Of a stretch of 64,000 nt of DNA, positions 1 through 11,225 are shown one piece after another. The notes beneath the pieces were generated by a model, which did not search any database, was not told the origin of the DNA, and saw only the letters and a list, made by a program, of their open reading frames with translations. A program made the translations under genes and the position numbers. Positions within the stretch are counted from its first letter, which is position 1; every line of letters starts with the position of its first letter. This DNA is from Exophiala sp. HKRS030 (taxonomy: Eukaryota > Ascomycota > Eurotiomycetes > Chaetothyriales > Herpotrichiellaceae), in contig JAHWDD010000003.1 of assembly GCA_023897205.1 (NCBI GenBank), forward strand, positions 1,367,665-1,431,664. Reading direction: 5' to 3'.

Positions 1-141
1 ACCATGAATTGGTCTTGTCTTCTGTGGGGGGGTACCATGATTATCGGAATCACCAGCTATTTTGGATATCTTCGAGGCCGTTATAATGGTCCAATTGTTG
101 AAAGGGACATTATTGACCAAGTTCATGGAATTGGAGCGTAA
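1..141 (+). CDS. Amino-acid permease, C-terminal end only (cut by window edge)
   Basis: An open frame runs in from the left edge and stops at TAA 139-141, leaving 46 codons. The peptide reads as the end of an APC-family permease: a last hydrophobic segment (the WGGTMIIGITSYFGYL stretch), then the juxtamembrane pattern RGRYNGPIVE and a short acidic cytoplasmic tail. Fungal GABA/choline/amino-acid permeases typically end with Met-Asn-(Trp/Tyr), a final helix and RG(K/R)-x-Y-x-GP. The substrate cannot be told from this fragment. The next gene, at 234-809, lies tail to tail with it, only 92 bp away. The family call rests on pattern recognition of a short piece, so the subfamily is open. Confidence 0.7.
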   Translation, partial: TMNWSCLLWGGTMIIGITSYFGYLRGRYNGPIVERDIIDQVHGIGA

Positions 142-233
142 CGACCGAGTGAAGGATCGTCCGTATCTTGGTGGGCTCTAGCCTCTACGCATTGGCATCC
201 ATGGCCCTCGAACTTCATACCTTTCTCAAGAGA

Positions 234-809
234 TCAATAACTTCCACAATAATGAGGTCTGTCCCATCTTGGATCCTTCTCCTTCTCAGGCTCACTCCGA
301 CCATCAAAATATTGCACTCTCTTCTCCTCAGTAAGAATACGTAGATCGAAGTCCTCTCTAGGGTCCATCGTAGTACCGTTGACTGCAACATATGGTTCTG
401 TGTCCTTGTCTCCATCCCACTTCGCCCGCCAAACCGTTCTCTTGCCTCCTTTGTCGTCATCCACGACATCGATTTCGCCCTCACCACCAAAGGTCAAGCA
501 CCGCACTCCACATTTGGGGCAGAAGTAATATTTCCGTTTCATCTCGTAACATTGGTAGGTACTCAGTTCTTTATCTGGTTCAAGTGGTGAGAGGAGCATG
601 AAATCGTCTCGAGCATGGGCCGGATGAACGTGAAAGAAGTTCATTTTGTGACACGTGCTGCAGTTACAGCGGTAGACTTCTTGTTGGAGTGGGCGTGGTG
701 GGTTCGACGACGAGAATGGATGCGGGAGGGTGAGGAAGATGATGTACTGAGTCAATCCGCAGTGACACGATCCGCGACATGCTTGTCTCTTGGGCGCTGT
801 CTCTGCCAT
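234..809 (-). CDS. GFA / CENP-V domain zinc protein
   Basis: Intronless, 191 aa, ATG at 809. It is a single GFA-type domain (glutathione-dependent formaldehyde-activating enzyme/centromere protein V fold). The zinc-ligand cysteines are all visible: CxxxCxC at residues 11-17 (CRGSCHC), CNCSTC at 48-53 and CPKCG at 97-101. Members bind structural and catalytic zinc and are linked to S-hydroxymethylglutathione formation, but most fungal paralogues have no proven substrate. The C-terminal part, rich in Asp, Glu and Arg, is longer than in bacterial Gfa. The TPHPFSS-like insert between the first two Cys clusters has no intron borders, so I keep it as coding. Family confident, reaction unknown. Confidence 0.9.
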   Translation of the reverse strand: MAETAPKRQACRGSCHCGLTQYIIFLTLPHPFSSSNPPRPLQQEVYRCNCSTCHKMNFFHVHPAHARDDFMLLSPLEPDKELSTYQCYEMKRKYYFCPKCGVRCLTFGGEGEIDVVDDDKGGKRTVWRAKWDGDKDTEPYVAVNGTTMDPREDFDLRILTEEKRVQYFDGRSEPEKEKDPRWDRPHYCGSY

Positions 810-1719
810 TGAGAAGGACGGTGGAAAGGGCGGTCTTGGAGTGAGTTCCGTAGGGAATCAGAGTGCGAGGCGCGATAAATATCTACGAGTGAACTTTGCA
901 CTCCGATCGTGTGCCAGACGGTAGAGATAGAAAGGTGGCGATAAGAGAGGAGCAGCAACTTACTTTGGTCAGGATGAAGATAGACACCAACGCGATGTGA
1001 CGATACACGGACACGCTCAACATTAACCGCGACAATGCATGTATTTATTTATTTTGCCTATTACACATACACCATACTCCGTATGTATACCTTCATCTCC
1101 CAAATTGATCACCATAAGCACAGTACACTATATCCACTATAGATTGCTGCTACGCCTGTTCCTGGCGCTACTCACCACGCAGGGAGTTTCTGATACATTC
1201 CTTTTCACAAGTTAGCACAGGGATCTCGATCACACATTGCAGTATGCGCACAACTCTGGAAGGAATAAACAATTTTCTCAAACAACATATGCCCGTTCTC
1301 AGACATGACAAGTTTCCCATAATACCCAGATGTTTACGCGTACACTGGGCACTGAGCACATTGGGTTTTTTTCAATGCGGTCGAGTATTGGCGAATTGCA
1401 TCTTGTGTGGATTGACAATGTTTCAGGAGAGCGAGGATCAATGGATTCCAGTGGAGCATCAAGACACAGATCATCCCTGGATATTCTGGTTGTCTGGCGC
1501 TCGTTGCTCAGAGTGACATGCCTCATCCCTGAACTTCCCCATGTGCACCTTGTTTCCTCTGACTCCGTAACGTGATTGCCCACCACATGCCGTGGGTGGC
1601 TGTGGTGATTGAGGTGAGTGATTGAGTGATTGTGCCTTCCCAGGCCACTGTTTGTGTCTCGGATTGTTTTCTATTTGCCTCCTCAAGTCTTGCAATGTCG
1701 ATGTGCCTCTCTCAAAATC
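810..1719. other. Intergenic, divergent promoters of GFA gene and acyltransferase
   Basis: 910 bp between two divergent genes. No convincing coding frame is seen. It holds one exact TACTCCGTA word at 1075-1083, one of six in the window, in an AT-rich stretch. The last part (about 1570-1719) is the 5' leader of the acyltransferase gene; the frame is open upstream of its ATG but has no earlier ATG. Confidence 0.6.
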
Positions 1720-3380
1720 ATGCGACGCAGCGATTCCTCACTATCAAATACGGATGAGTCTCGAGTCGGTCTCCTGGACGAGAAACACGACCACTTTCAT
1801 GACGATCGAGCAGCCCAACGTTCAACATCGACAGCTTGGCTGAAGAATCCGCCAGCCAACAAGATCCTCCTCAGTTGGCCATGTCTTCCCTTCCGGCACG
1901 TTGGTCGATTACTCGGTCATATACTACAGATATTGCTGCCGAGTTTTCTTCAGCCTCGCCAGCAACATACCTCTGGCAAGAGTGACAGCCTCCCACCAAC
2001 GGCATTCCTGGATGGCATGCGAGGACTGGCCGCCTTTGTTGTGTTCATATGCCATTTGACCTACGGCACGTTCGAGATCGGTCATGCTTGGGGAGCAGAC
2101 CCTGATCCGGAATCCCATGACCAGGCCGACAATGTCAACAAGGAATTCTTCCGTCTTCCCGTCGTTCGACTATTGTACAGTGGCCCTCCGATGGTCGCCA
2201 TCTTCTTCGTCATTTCCGGCTATGCTCTCAGCTGCAAACCCATCAAGTTGATGCGATTGCAAAATCATGAACAACTCATGACCAGTATGAGCTCGGCCAT
2301 GTTCCGCCGTGGCCTCCGACTGTTCTTACCTTGCTTCGCCTCGACATTTCTAGTCATATGTCTAGCTCAACTCGGCTTGTACCAGAAAACCGAGGTCTTT
2401 GTGAATCAGGTGCGCATGCAACGCGAGGACCACTGCTACACCCAGCCCAACCCTTGGCTGCAGTTCACCGACTGGCTACAACAGATGCACATCTTTGTTG
2501 ATGTGTTCAACTGGTCGCTGTATGCCGGCTCAATCGAACTCGACCGCCACCTATGGACCATTCCTGCCGAATTTCGTTGCAGCTTGGGCCTTTTCCTAAG
2601 CCATATGATGGTGTCAAGAATGTCTACGAAGTTTCGCGTCTTGACCCTTTCAGCGTTGATAGTCTGGGGAGTATCGTGGGATCGATGGGAACTGTGTCCC
2701 TTTTGGGCTGGAGCGATCATTGCAGAATTGGACATCAAAAGGCTCAGCAAGACATCCGATGGCGATCTTTCTTGTACAGGTTCAAAACCTACCGACCACC
2801 CAGAATGCAACCGAGCCATGTCTGAGATATTCTACGGACTCATGTTTGTTGTGTCGTTGTTCCTCCTCTCGTACCCGGACGCTGCCGGCCACGCGACACC
2901 AGGCTACATCACGCTCACCAAGCTGATCCCGGCCGCGTTCACACAGAAACATCGCTTCTGGCCGACCATAGGTGCTGTCATGGTTATATGGTCTTCTTGT
3001 CGATTGAGAGGACTGCGCGATAGGGTGTTTTGTTTTGGTCCTGTACAGTATCTCGGCAAGATCAGTTTCCCGTTGTATGTCATGCACGGTCCGGTTATAC
3101 ACACGTTGGGATATTCGGTATGTCTCTCTTTTTTTTGTTTTCTGTCGGCGTCAATTTTGTGGTAACGAAGGCCAACACTGATTGTGTCATTTAGATCCTT
3201 CCGAAAACACCCATCCACGAAACACCCGAAATCATGCGTCGATTCGAACTCGACTTTTTGACAGCGTCCATTTTGATCGTCTTGGCCGTCATCTGGGCGG
3301 CAGATGTGTTTTTGAGGTTGGTGGATATACCATGCGTAAACCTCTCCAGACGACTGGAGAAGAAGTTTTTTGTTTCTTGA
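1720..3380 (+). CDS. Acyltransferase-3 family integral membrane protein
   Basis: Two exons, 1720..3117 and 3195..3380, give 527 aa. The intron is 77 bp, GTATGT...TTTAG, phase 0. The first in-frame ATG is 1720 (A at -3); the frame is open further upstream but without an ATG. After a basic N-terminus (about 100 aa) the acyltransferase-3 fold begins with FLDGMRGLAAFVVFICH, where the DG-x-RG and intramembrane His typical of the family are seen. The pattern MVAIFFVISGYALS follows, then some ten hydrophobic helices and the HGPVIH-type helix near the end. Exon 2 adds the last helix (FLTASILIVLAVIWAADVFL) and a basic tail. Such proteins O-acylate sugars or small molecules at membranes; this one's substrate is unknown. 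Confidence 0.9.
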
Positions 3381-3702
3381 CACAATGTTGGAAGTCTGTT
3401 TGAGTCTATTTTTCCCTTTTTTGGGAAGCGACCAGGTACCTACCTAGATACATATGGGAACCTACAATAGATAGCCATACTTGTTGATACTGGTAGACAA
3501 TGATAGGTACCCATATATGATCACGGCGCGAATGGTGTTATGGTAATTGTGACTGTGATAGACGATAAATATTCGTATATACCTCCCTATAGACATATAC
3601 AGCCACAGAGGGACAACTTGACGAAATCATACCACTCAAGGTCCATATATGCCTCAGTAGCTAGTTTCGGTACGTATATCACGTCCTCGGCACAAAATTC
3701 CT
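3381..3702. other. Short convergent intergenic region with GTACCTACCTAG element
   Basis: 322 bp between two converging stop codons. A T-rich run is followed by a GCGACCAGGTACCTACCTAG element at about 3428-3447 and another AGGTACC copy near 3504. A very similar sequence lies about 280 bp after the GDT1-type gene. No gene is seen. Confidence 0.6.
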
Positions 3703-6298
3703 TCACAGTTCCAAACCTCCCCACTCGGCCTCATACTCGAGTCTCTCTCTATCCAAGATACTCGGGACATCCAGCAATCCAGAGTCTTCCTTTGTCACGG
3801 CATCATCCAAAAACTTCAAGCCGTCCATCGCCTTTCCGTCACACGCTTGCCCGAGGGTGAGGAAGGCGAAATGGCCACCCACGACGGGACGCGCAAAGAA
3901 GTTGGGGCCGGGGAACCCCCCGCGGCCCTCGGTCATGTGAAGATCGGTCAATGGACGGTCCGTGGCAGTCTCGTTGACCCATTTTGCCACGCTCTGTAGA
4001 ATCCCGGCGCGCACCTTGGGCGCCGCGACACTCATGGCGAAGAACTCCCAATCGGTCTTGGTGTACAAATGTCTCGAGTCCAGAGGCAGACCGTACTTTT
4101 GCCGCACGGCCCAGTACCAGTCGCTCTGAAGTTGATAGACGTGTTTGGGCACAAACCCATCCTTGTCACCTTGGATACCCTTGCCCTTTTTCAGTGGGTT
4201 CTGGTATTCGTAGCGACCGCCGATGCTGCTCGGTACGCTGTCGACCACATCATGCTCAGACGAACTGTTGTTGCCGAGGTGGAAGCACAGCAGGCTATCG
4301 GCATATAGATTATACGTAGTCGTCCAGGAACCGTACCAGTTGTACGCGAGTTTGGCGTGAGTCTTGTCCCGCGAGATACCCAGCTCTTCCCATCTGGCGA
4401 TGTAAACCTTGGAAATATTATTGTAGACTTTTGCGTCCTCGTGGTTCTCGACGAGCTCAGACAAGCCTGCCATTGCTTTGATACCGATGATTCCCTTCAA
4501 GGCAAGGTTAGTCTGTAGTGCCAACCAGCCCGCAAAATCGTCCGTCGATAGCTGGTTATGCGGTTCCAAGGAGAATTCAACCAGATAACCAGTCCACTGC
4601 TTCCATAACCGATAACTCTTGCTCACCCATTTCTTAGCTTTGCGGATACTTTCGGATTGGCCTACATATGCGTCATCAATGTAGGAAAGACCGCCTTGGG
4701 TACCGACCGACAGAGGCGCGAGGCTATCGCTTGACGACTTTGGCGTTGGCACTCCATCCATGGGTTGCCAAGTGGCCGAGACTGAAGTGTTGCCGCCATT
4801 CTTGAGCGAGTTTGCCAATGCTAGGCCCATGATGAGAATGTTTCCACATTCCTCTACCGGCATGTATTCATCCCGCCCAAGCGGATGACCAGTTGCATTG
4901 GGGAAATGAGTACCCAGGTCGTGCATGGCGTACTTGTTGGGATATTGCCCGCTCAGCATGTGCTCGATTAGAGGTTCAAGCACGTAGCCAAGCCATCTAG
5001 GATTGGTGTACAAGAAGAAAGGGAAAGCAGGGAAGATGACGTCGATGGTTTGGAAATTTCCATTGGAAGAGATTTCTTTCAAGAACAGGATCGGATTGTC
5101 AGGAGTGCCGGAGAAACTCGTCGCACCCAGTACTTGTCGAGCAGACAAAGCAACAATGTCGACGTAATCTTCAGCTCCGGACTTGTAAGCATCAATGGCT
5201 AGCTGCGCAGAATAGTTAGACGCCAGTTCTTTTGCCGAATGGAAGTCCAGATAGTGGAATGTGAGGAGTTGATCGACGGTTGGGAAATAGGACTCCCATA
5301 GAGGTCGCATGAATGTCAGTCCCCGCGCAGCAGCGAATTGTACCACAGGATCTTGGATGTGGGCAATTGTGAAGGTGACGCTATCCTGGTGGGTAGATGC
5401 TGTGCTGTGGTTCATCGGGAAGCTCTTTGAGAAAGCAAAGACCGGTTCCTGGTCCATGATGGAGCGGAAGTTATTGTCGACAGCATTCTGAAGGGTTCCG
5501 GTCCTTGAGAAGCGTTGCCTCAGAAGGGCAGATGTGCCGACCTCATGTCGAACATTCCCAGGAGCAGAGAAGTGCAGGGTACCCCATTCGGCACGATCTT
5601 GAAACTCAGTGAATAGCTGCTCAACCTCCCTCCGGAACTGCCATGTCTTGAAGCCTTTGCCCATACCATCCAATGGTCTCTGGTCAAGTCCCCAGACTAT
5701 CTTGCTGCCTCTGTCCCCACTCACCCACTGGCCGTTCAGGTCGACGTAGATATCAACACCCACATTGCCGGATACATAGACAGTCAAATAACTCGCTGGC
5801 ACAGACTGTCGGACAGTAGAAGTAGGGGTGATAGGGGACAAGAACGACAGCGTAATTTCTATACGGCTCGACGCAGATGATGACGATGGAAGAGGAAGCG
5901 AATAGGACAGGTTGGTGGTCGAAGCATCGTACTGGGCGCCATGGTATATGGGATAAGAGACCGTATAGCTGTATAAGAGTTAGATTCTCTCTCTTGAGCA
6001 TATGTGGCAATGGCAGTCTTTACTTGTCACCCTCGCTCCGCAGCGAGTCCTGCGGTCTTCCCATCAGAGGGAAAACCGTTCGCGGCTCCGCGACACTGGC
6101 GAGGACGGAAAAGCCGATTTCTTGACCAGTCCAAAACATGGGCCACCTCTCCCACGGCGGGTCTCTTGCATTCTGCAGCCATGTGCTCAGGTACGGGTTT
6201 CGCACCACCAGAGGCAGGACGGGGGGAGTCAAGCGAGAAGAGTCGACAACGGCGGGGAGGACAGCTGCCAGCACTGCCCATGCGGAAACCAGCCGCAT
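3703..6298 (-). CDS. gtaA: Secreted glutaminase A-like protein (DUF5127/DUF4965/DUF1793)
   Basis: Complement of two exons, 6024..6298 and 3703..5968, giving 846 aa. The 55-bp intron (GTAAAG...TACAG) splits an Asn codon and restores a continuous frame. ATG 6298 gives a clear signal peptide (MRLVSAWAVLAAVLPAVVDS); an earlier ATG at 6328 would add MFFTHTILLI and is possible. The mature protein matches the GtaA layout of Aspergillus: LSTWLxNARDxPWExWPMFWTGQE near the N-terminus, then DUF5127 (about 100-340), DUF4965 (about 350-520) and DUF1793 (about 530-700), with several N-x-S/T sites. GtaA releases ammonia from extracellular glutamine and supports growth on protein. Length is normal for the family. 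Activity is inferred from family only. Confidence 0.92.
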
Positions 6299-7142
6299 GA
6301 TGAGGAGGATTGTGTGTGTGAAGAACAATGCAAGTATATGAAAACTTCCTCCAAAGACACCACTCGCCCGACGAGGACAAAACTGACTGAAGGGAGATGT
6401 CTGGTAGTAGTGGTAGTAGAGAGATGAAGTTCGATCAGAACCTCAAATGCGCAGTTGTTGGAGGAGCAGCTGGTCAGCCGACGCACCCCAAGGGCACAAT
6501 GACGGCATTTTCCTTGTAACAAGTTAGGCCAGCTGCGTAACCCCAGCAGGGGCCCCTTACAGGCACTTAGCGATGTCGCTTATAGGCGTGACAGACCCCC
6601 TATAGGCCCCTTTGGTGTCTACTATTGGGCTAATGGAGCACTCAACACCACCACAGACCCCGCCTAATAAACTGGAGAAGTTCCTTGGCAATGAAACAAC
6701 CCGTGACTCCTGCGCTATGCCGCTTTTTCCTCTCCAAGTTTCCCAGTCACGGGAAGCAGGTTGAAGCAGGACGAGGCCAGCAACAATAAAAGCAATTGTG
6801 ATCCTGCAATTTGATTTCTCTATGTTTAGAAATATTCGGAAAGGGTCATCAATTAATGGGTTGGGTAATTGTGGCCGTCATCATCGGATGATCATGACCT
6901 ATCGTCCTTCGGTACAGCGATACCAAAGTGCAGCAACGGCATCGCCAGCTGGTTTTTCTCAGATGTGTCACGTCTGAAGTGCGATTGGCTGCTGAGGCTG
7001 ATGGAGGCACGACATTTTTCTGTCGACAATGCCACTTCTTGAGCTTTTTGTCTTTGCAAGATCTACGTACTTTGCTGGTAGCTTTCTTCTTTACTATCTA
7101 ATAGAGGCCACTCAGAAATTTGTTCTTCGCTACTCTGAAATT
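6299..7142. promoter_or_regulatory. Divergent upstream region of glutaminase and ACR3
   Basis: 844 bp shared by two divergent genes. Around 6538-6670 is a C/G-rich block with repeated GGCCCC and TATAGGC(G/C) words. The part next to ACR3 is AT-richer and carries ATCAATTAAT near 6847 and a small ATC-CGGATGAT palindrome near 6890. An in-frame upstream ATG at 7029 could extend ACR3 by 38 residues. No separate gene is seen. Confidence 0.5.
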
Positions 7143-8395
7143 ATGGATGTCCAAAACAAAGAAGCCATACTTGCTGCAGAAGTAGAACCCTCCACAAGCA
7201 TACCAGACGATGTCGAGCAGCAAAATCAAGACAAAAACAATCCACCAGTTCAGAGCTCTGTCTTCAAGAGCCTGGGAATTCTCGATCAATTTCTGGCTTT
7301 GTGGATATTTCTGGCAATGCTCATAGGAATTCTGCTGGGAAACTTCGTCCCAAACACCGGCCCGGCTTTGCAACGGGGAGAGTTTGTAGGAGTATCCATC
7401 CCAATTGGTAGGCCGACATTGCCATCAAAGTTGCTCAAGTACTGATCTCATCTACAGCTGTTGGTCTCCTCGTCATGATGTATCCCATCCTCTGCAAAGT
7501 CAGGTTCGAGACATTGCATCATTCATTCAAAGAAAAACAACTCTGGGTGCAAGTCGCCTTCAGCGTTGTTGTCAATTGGATCATTGCTCCCCTGTTCATG
7601 GTACCGGATCCTTCTTACGGCCTCAGGTGCTTGTGCTGACAAAACTTGCAGCTTGCTCTGGCTTGGGCGTTTCTTCCCGATGAGCCAGCCTTGCGCGAGG
7701 GTCTTATCCTGGTAGGAATCGCTAGGTGTATAGCCATGGTCCTGATCTGGACCGGCTTAGCTGGGGGTGACAATGAGTATTGCGCAATTCTCGTCGCCAT
7801 CAACTCGCTACTTCAAATGGTCCTCTTCGCACCTCTTGCGGTACTCTTCATTGTCGACATCAGCCACTCTACAGAGGACGTCGATGTCGATTACGCTCCT
7901 GTTGCAAAGAGTGTTGGTGTGTTCCTGGGAATTCCATTGGCAGCTGCGATTGTCACACGCTTTACACTGCGCAAACTGTTCGGCAACAACTGGTACAAAA
8001 AGGTCTTTTTGAAGGTCATAGGCCCTCTGTCCTTGATCGGTCTCTTGTTCACGATCATCGTCCTCTTCGGGTCGCAAGGTCGGCGGGTCGTCCATCAAAT
8101 TGTCTCTGTTGTCCGAGTCGCGGCGCCTCTCGTTGTTTACTTTGCCGTCATATTCAGCTTGACCTTGGTGATCACGAGAAGGTTCGGGTTTGGCTATCGA
8201 CTGGCGTGTACACAGAGCTTCACCGCCGCAAGCAACAATTTCGAATTGGCCATTGCTGTAGCAGTTGCGACATATGGGGCCAACAGCGATCAGGCTCTAG
8301 CTGCAACCGTGGGCCCACTAATAGAGGTACCTGTCTTGCTCGGTCTGGTGTATGTGGTCAAATGGTACGGGCGCAGGAAGAACTGGGCGGCGTAA
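7143..8395 (+). CDS. acr3: Arsenite efflux transporter, ACR3 family
   Basis: Three exons, 7143..7407, 7458..7600 and 7652..8395, give 383 aa, the normal ACR3 size. The introns are 50 and 51 bp. I use ATG 7143 because the protein then starts like other ACR3s; ATG 7029 is in frame and would add 38 residues. ACR3 exports As(III)/Sb(III) across the plasma membrane, driven by the proton gradient, through ten helices. The sequence shows NWIIAPLFM, the RCIAMVLIW signature with the essential Cys (residue 162), GDNEYCA and the late NNFELAIAVAVA motif with its conserved Glu. The only close neighbour is a bZIP gene whose stop lies 20 bp from this stop. Confidence 0.95.
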
Positions 8396-8415
8396 GAGTT
8401 CAAGACATCTTTCAT

Positions 8416-9300
8416 TCACGGCTGCATCAATGGATTCTTCCGAATGTGTCGCTTCGAATTCATCTCATTGAGTAAGTGAAATAGAACCTGTGAATTGACC
8501 TGACGGTCAGCAAACGAGAACATCGACCGACCAAATGAACGAGATTCTCGTGCCTGCATTCCGTCCATTTCTGAGAGCTCAGGCTCGTCTTGGTCACGCA
8601 CACCCCTCGTAACTGAGGATGATATCATGCCCTCGGTGGTTGGCAGAAGGGGCAAAACACAGGGGTCGTGAAAGAGGTCAGTGCCCAGTCCACTCTCGCT
8701 GGACGTTGTGGAACGAACCACATCTGGGCCAAGCAGCCATTCGTATGAAGGAGACGGGGATGTGTTGACCAAATATGGGGGCGTTGGTGCCAAGGAAGAG
8801 TCATTCAAGGCCAAAGGATAGTTGCGGTAGTTGTCGTACGGAAGACAAACCTCGGGGAAGGCAGTGGTCTGGTTCGCATCGAACAAGGACGATGATGGTA
8901 CTGGGCAAGGAGAGCGTTCGTATTCCTGCTTGTATTGTGCCACAGAACTTGACTGATGCATATCGGTATGTTGGAACTTGGGTTTGAGATTCCGATTCGA
9001 AACTGCTGTGATGTTGCCGCGAGCACAAGGTACTCCAGATTGAGACAAAGAGCCAGCTGCATCCGGGTCGAGTCCGGCGCTGCTTAGGAGAGTCCGTAGT
9101 CGAGTGTTCTCGGCTTGGAGGTCGGCAAAGGCTAGGCGTTGCAAATCTGCCTCGCGACAAATACCATGACATTCTTTCAGACGCCTCTCCAGCTCGGCTA
9201 GGTACTCTGCACGGCGAGCACGACTTCGTCTCTGGTTATCACGTATGCGTTCCTGTTTCGTTTTCGACACCGAATGCTTGGGTACTTCGTGGGGCGCCAT
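8416..9300 (-). CDS. bZIP transcription factor
   Basis: Intronless, 294 aa from the first ATG at 9300; the frame stays open upstream but has no ATG. A basic region lies at residues 15-31 with the bZIP N-x7-R pattern (N22...R30, NQRRSRARR), followed by a short leucine zipper. Two cysteines sit four apart just after it (CHGIC, residues 44-48), then a second heptad-like stretch. The rest is Ser/Pro-rich and disordered. The basic region belongs to the fungal NQRRSRAR group rather than the Yap group (NxxAQxxFR). Tail-to-tail placement with ACR3 suggests, but does not prove, a role in arsenic response. The 3' end could hide a small intron, but none is needed. Confidence 0.85.
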   Translation of the reverse strand: MAPHEVPKHSVSKTKQERIRDNQRRSRARRAEYLAELERRLKECHGICREADLQRLAFADLQAENTRLRTLLSSAGLDPDAAGSLSQSGVPCARGNITAVSNRNLKPKFQHTDMHQSSSVAQYKQEYERSPCPVPSSSLFDANQTTAFPEVCLPYDNYRNYPLALNDSSLAPTPPYLVNTSPSPSYEWLLGPDVVRSTTSSESGLGTDLFHDPCVLPLLPTTEGMISSSVTRGVRDQDEPELSEMDGMQARESRSFGRSMFSFADRQVNSQVLFHLLNEMNSKRHIRKNPLMQP

Positions 9301-11225
9301 TGGGGGTCTAGGACTGTCTGTTGACGGAACATCTGACTCTCTTATAAATTTAGCCTCGCAGGGGGAAAGGCTCGGGTTGATGATGATGATGATCAGCGCA
9401 TTCCAAAAACAGCATTCGAAGAGCGAGCTTCTCCGTAGGGCGGAGAATAGTCCATCCCAGGTCAATGATTCAGAAGTGTAGGGCGCATGGGCCTGTAGAC
9501 GGGTCCTTGGTCCATCTCCTGATCTTTGGACGCGTGGCGAGCGGCCGGAAACAAGGCTCAAGTCGCCGTGTTGATGCCGTTGTACGCCGACGGTGTAACG
9601 AGTGTCAGAACGCTTAGACACAAGTGTGTGGTAGACTGAATGATGTCGATCCGATACCTGGTCAGAATTGGATTAGGTAGAATGTACGAAGCGAAGAAGC
9701 GAAGAAGCGAAGAAATAAGATCCCAAGGTCCGCACCGCAAGGCAAAGAGGTGAAGAGAGGCAGCGAATGATGGTCTTGAGAGAAGGATCGTGGGTCGCCG
9801 TAAGACCTCAACAACCCCTTGGTTTCCCGCACTTGCATGACGAGGATTAGATAAGGTGGGCTGAGGCAGTTCTGACTGAATGCCTCTTCGTGGTAGTCAA
9901 GGCGAGGTAAAGAGGATCCCGTTGACGGCTCTTCGACCACTCCGAAGAGACTGTTTGTAATCGGTGGGTACTGTGAGGAAGACGACTGGGATGCGGCTGG
10001 GTAAGATGCAGAAGAAACGTTGCACCGAAAGCTGGGGGTTGTGCTGGGTGAGGCGATGGTGGTTGGTGTCGTCAGGTATCTATCTACAAGCGAAAGTCTT
10101 TAGTCATCTCACTGCGGAACCCGAACAATCCCAGCCTCGTATACGAAGAAAGTCCTCCTCTTCCATGCGCCTTACGATCTCGCGTACAGAGTATTTTCAA
10201 TTTCTTCCCCATTTCCTCTCCACACGATACATCTTAATCAGCGCGGCATCGTTCCCTCTGACTTGATCTTTTGGTCCTGGCGTTGTCACCTTTGACCAAC
10301 AAGAGGATCCTGTACGGGGAGTGCATGCATACTCGTTGTCCACTTCAAGGCTCGATATTCGTGGAGACTGGCCGGCTCGTCTGCAACGGCCGAAGACTAC
10401 TGTACTTTTCGACAAGGTATCGCTTGCATGCGAGCTGCGTCGTCGACACGACTGCTCGTACTCGTACAAACTGATCTTCGCCCGTATGCTTGCGAGCAAA
10501 GACTCACGCCACAAAAGGTGAGACTAGGTTTAGTCGAGACGCGGTCTCAGATTCAACGGGGCCTGATTGCAGTGTTCAGCTGGGGACGTCTCTGTTGGTG
10601 TTCTTACTGGCTCGTTGGTAACACTGGCAACATCAACATCGATGTTACACCACTACAAGAGGGACGTTTCCACCGGGACAGTAAGGTTAATGTCGCGCCT
10701 GATACGGAGTATAGCTTCATGATCGACGTCTGATGTCCAGATCCAGGGCGATCCGTCCAGATATTATATGAGTAAAGCCTGTCAGTCTGACCATTATTTG
10801 GATTCCGCTCTGATGATCAGCGTCGAGAGAACAGTAGCTAAACATTGTACATTACTCGGTGCCATATTGGCCTTTACGGTCACACTCCACAGTTCGATGT
10901 GTATAGAGTAACAGAAAGAATCTGCAGGGTTGGTCAACACATTCCTGTCAGTTGATGACTCGTCAGACGGCGCAAATCCGCGACATTTGGGGTGCCGCGA
11001 GTTAGAATGTTGTCTGGTTCACGTGTAAGGGAAGACGAGGCTCCCTCAGAAACATCATCTTGATCTACAGCATGGCCGCATTGTTCGCACAGACGAGCTG
11101 AATCGGAAAAAAGAACGAGACAACCCACTCACAATCAAGGCAAGATCCAGTTCAGAAAAACGTAATGGGCTCATCAATTTCCATCAGCTAGTGGATGATA
11201 CTGCACCATGTTTCATGCAGATGAT
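9301..11225. other. 1.9-kb intergenic region with tandem 9-mer
   Basis: The region lies between the bZIP start and the acyl-CoA dehydrogenase stop. It holds the long bZIP leader (9301-9620, open in frame but without ATG), a tandem AAGCGAAGA repeat (about three units, 9688-9714), and an exact TACGGAGTA word at 10703-10711. Around 10260-10530 several frames are open at once in GC-rich sequence, but none resembles a known family. I call no gene. Confidence 0.5.
9688..9714. repeat. Tandem AAGCGAAGA repeat
   Basis: About three head-to-tail copies of a 9-bp unit in the far upstream region of the bZIP gene. It is purine-rich on the plus strand. No function is visible. Confidence 0.8.

Noticed and set aside
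6540..6670. Shared repeat with 33655-33780 and 62420-62460 (GGCCCC, TAGGGC words)
   Set aside because: The blocks share short words but could not be aligned over more than about 10 bases, so no common element is claimed.
6840..6900. Yap8-like site in the ACR3 promoter (ATCAATTAAT)
   Set aside because: It lacks the full TGATTAATAATCA pattern; the match is no better than chance in AT-rich DNA.
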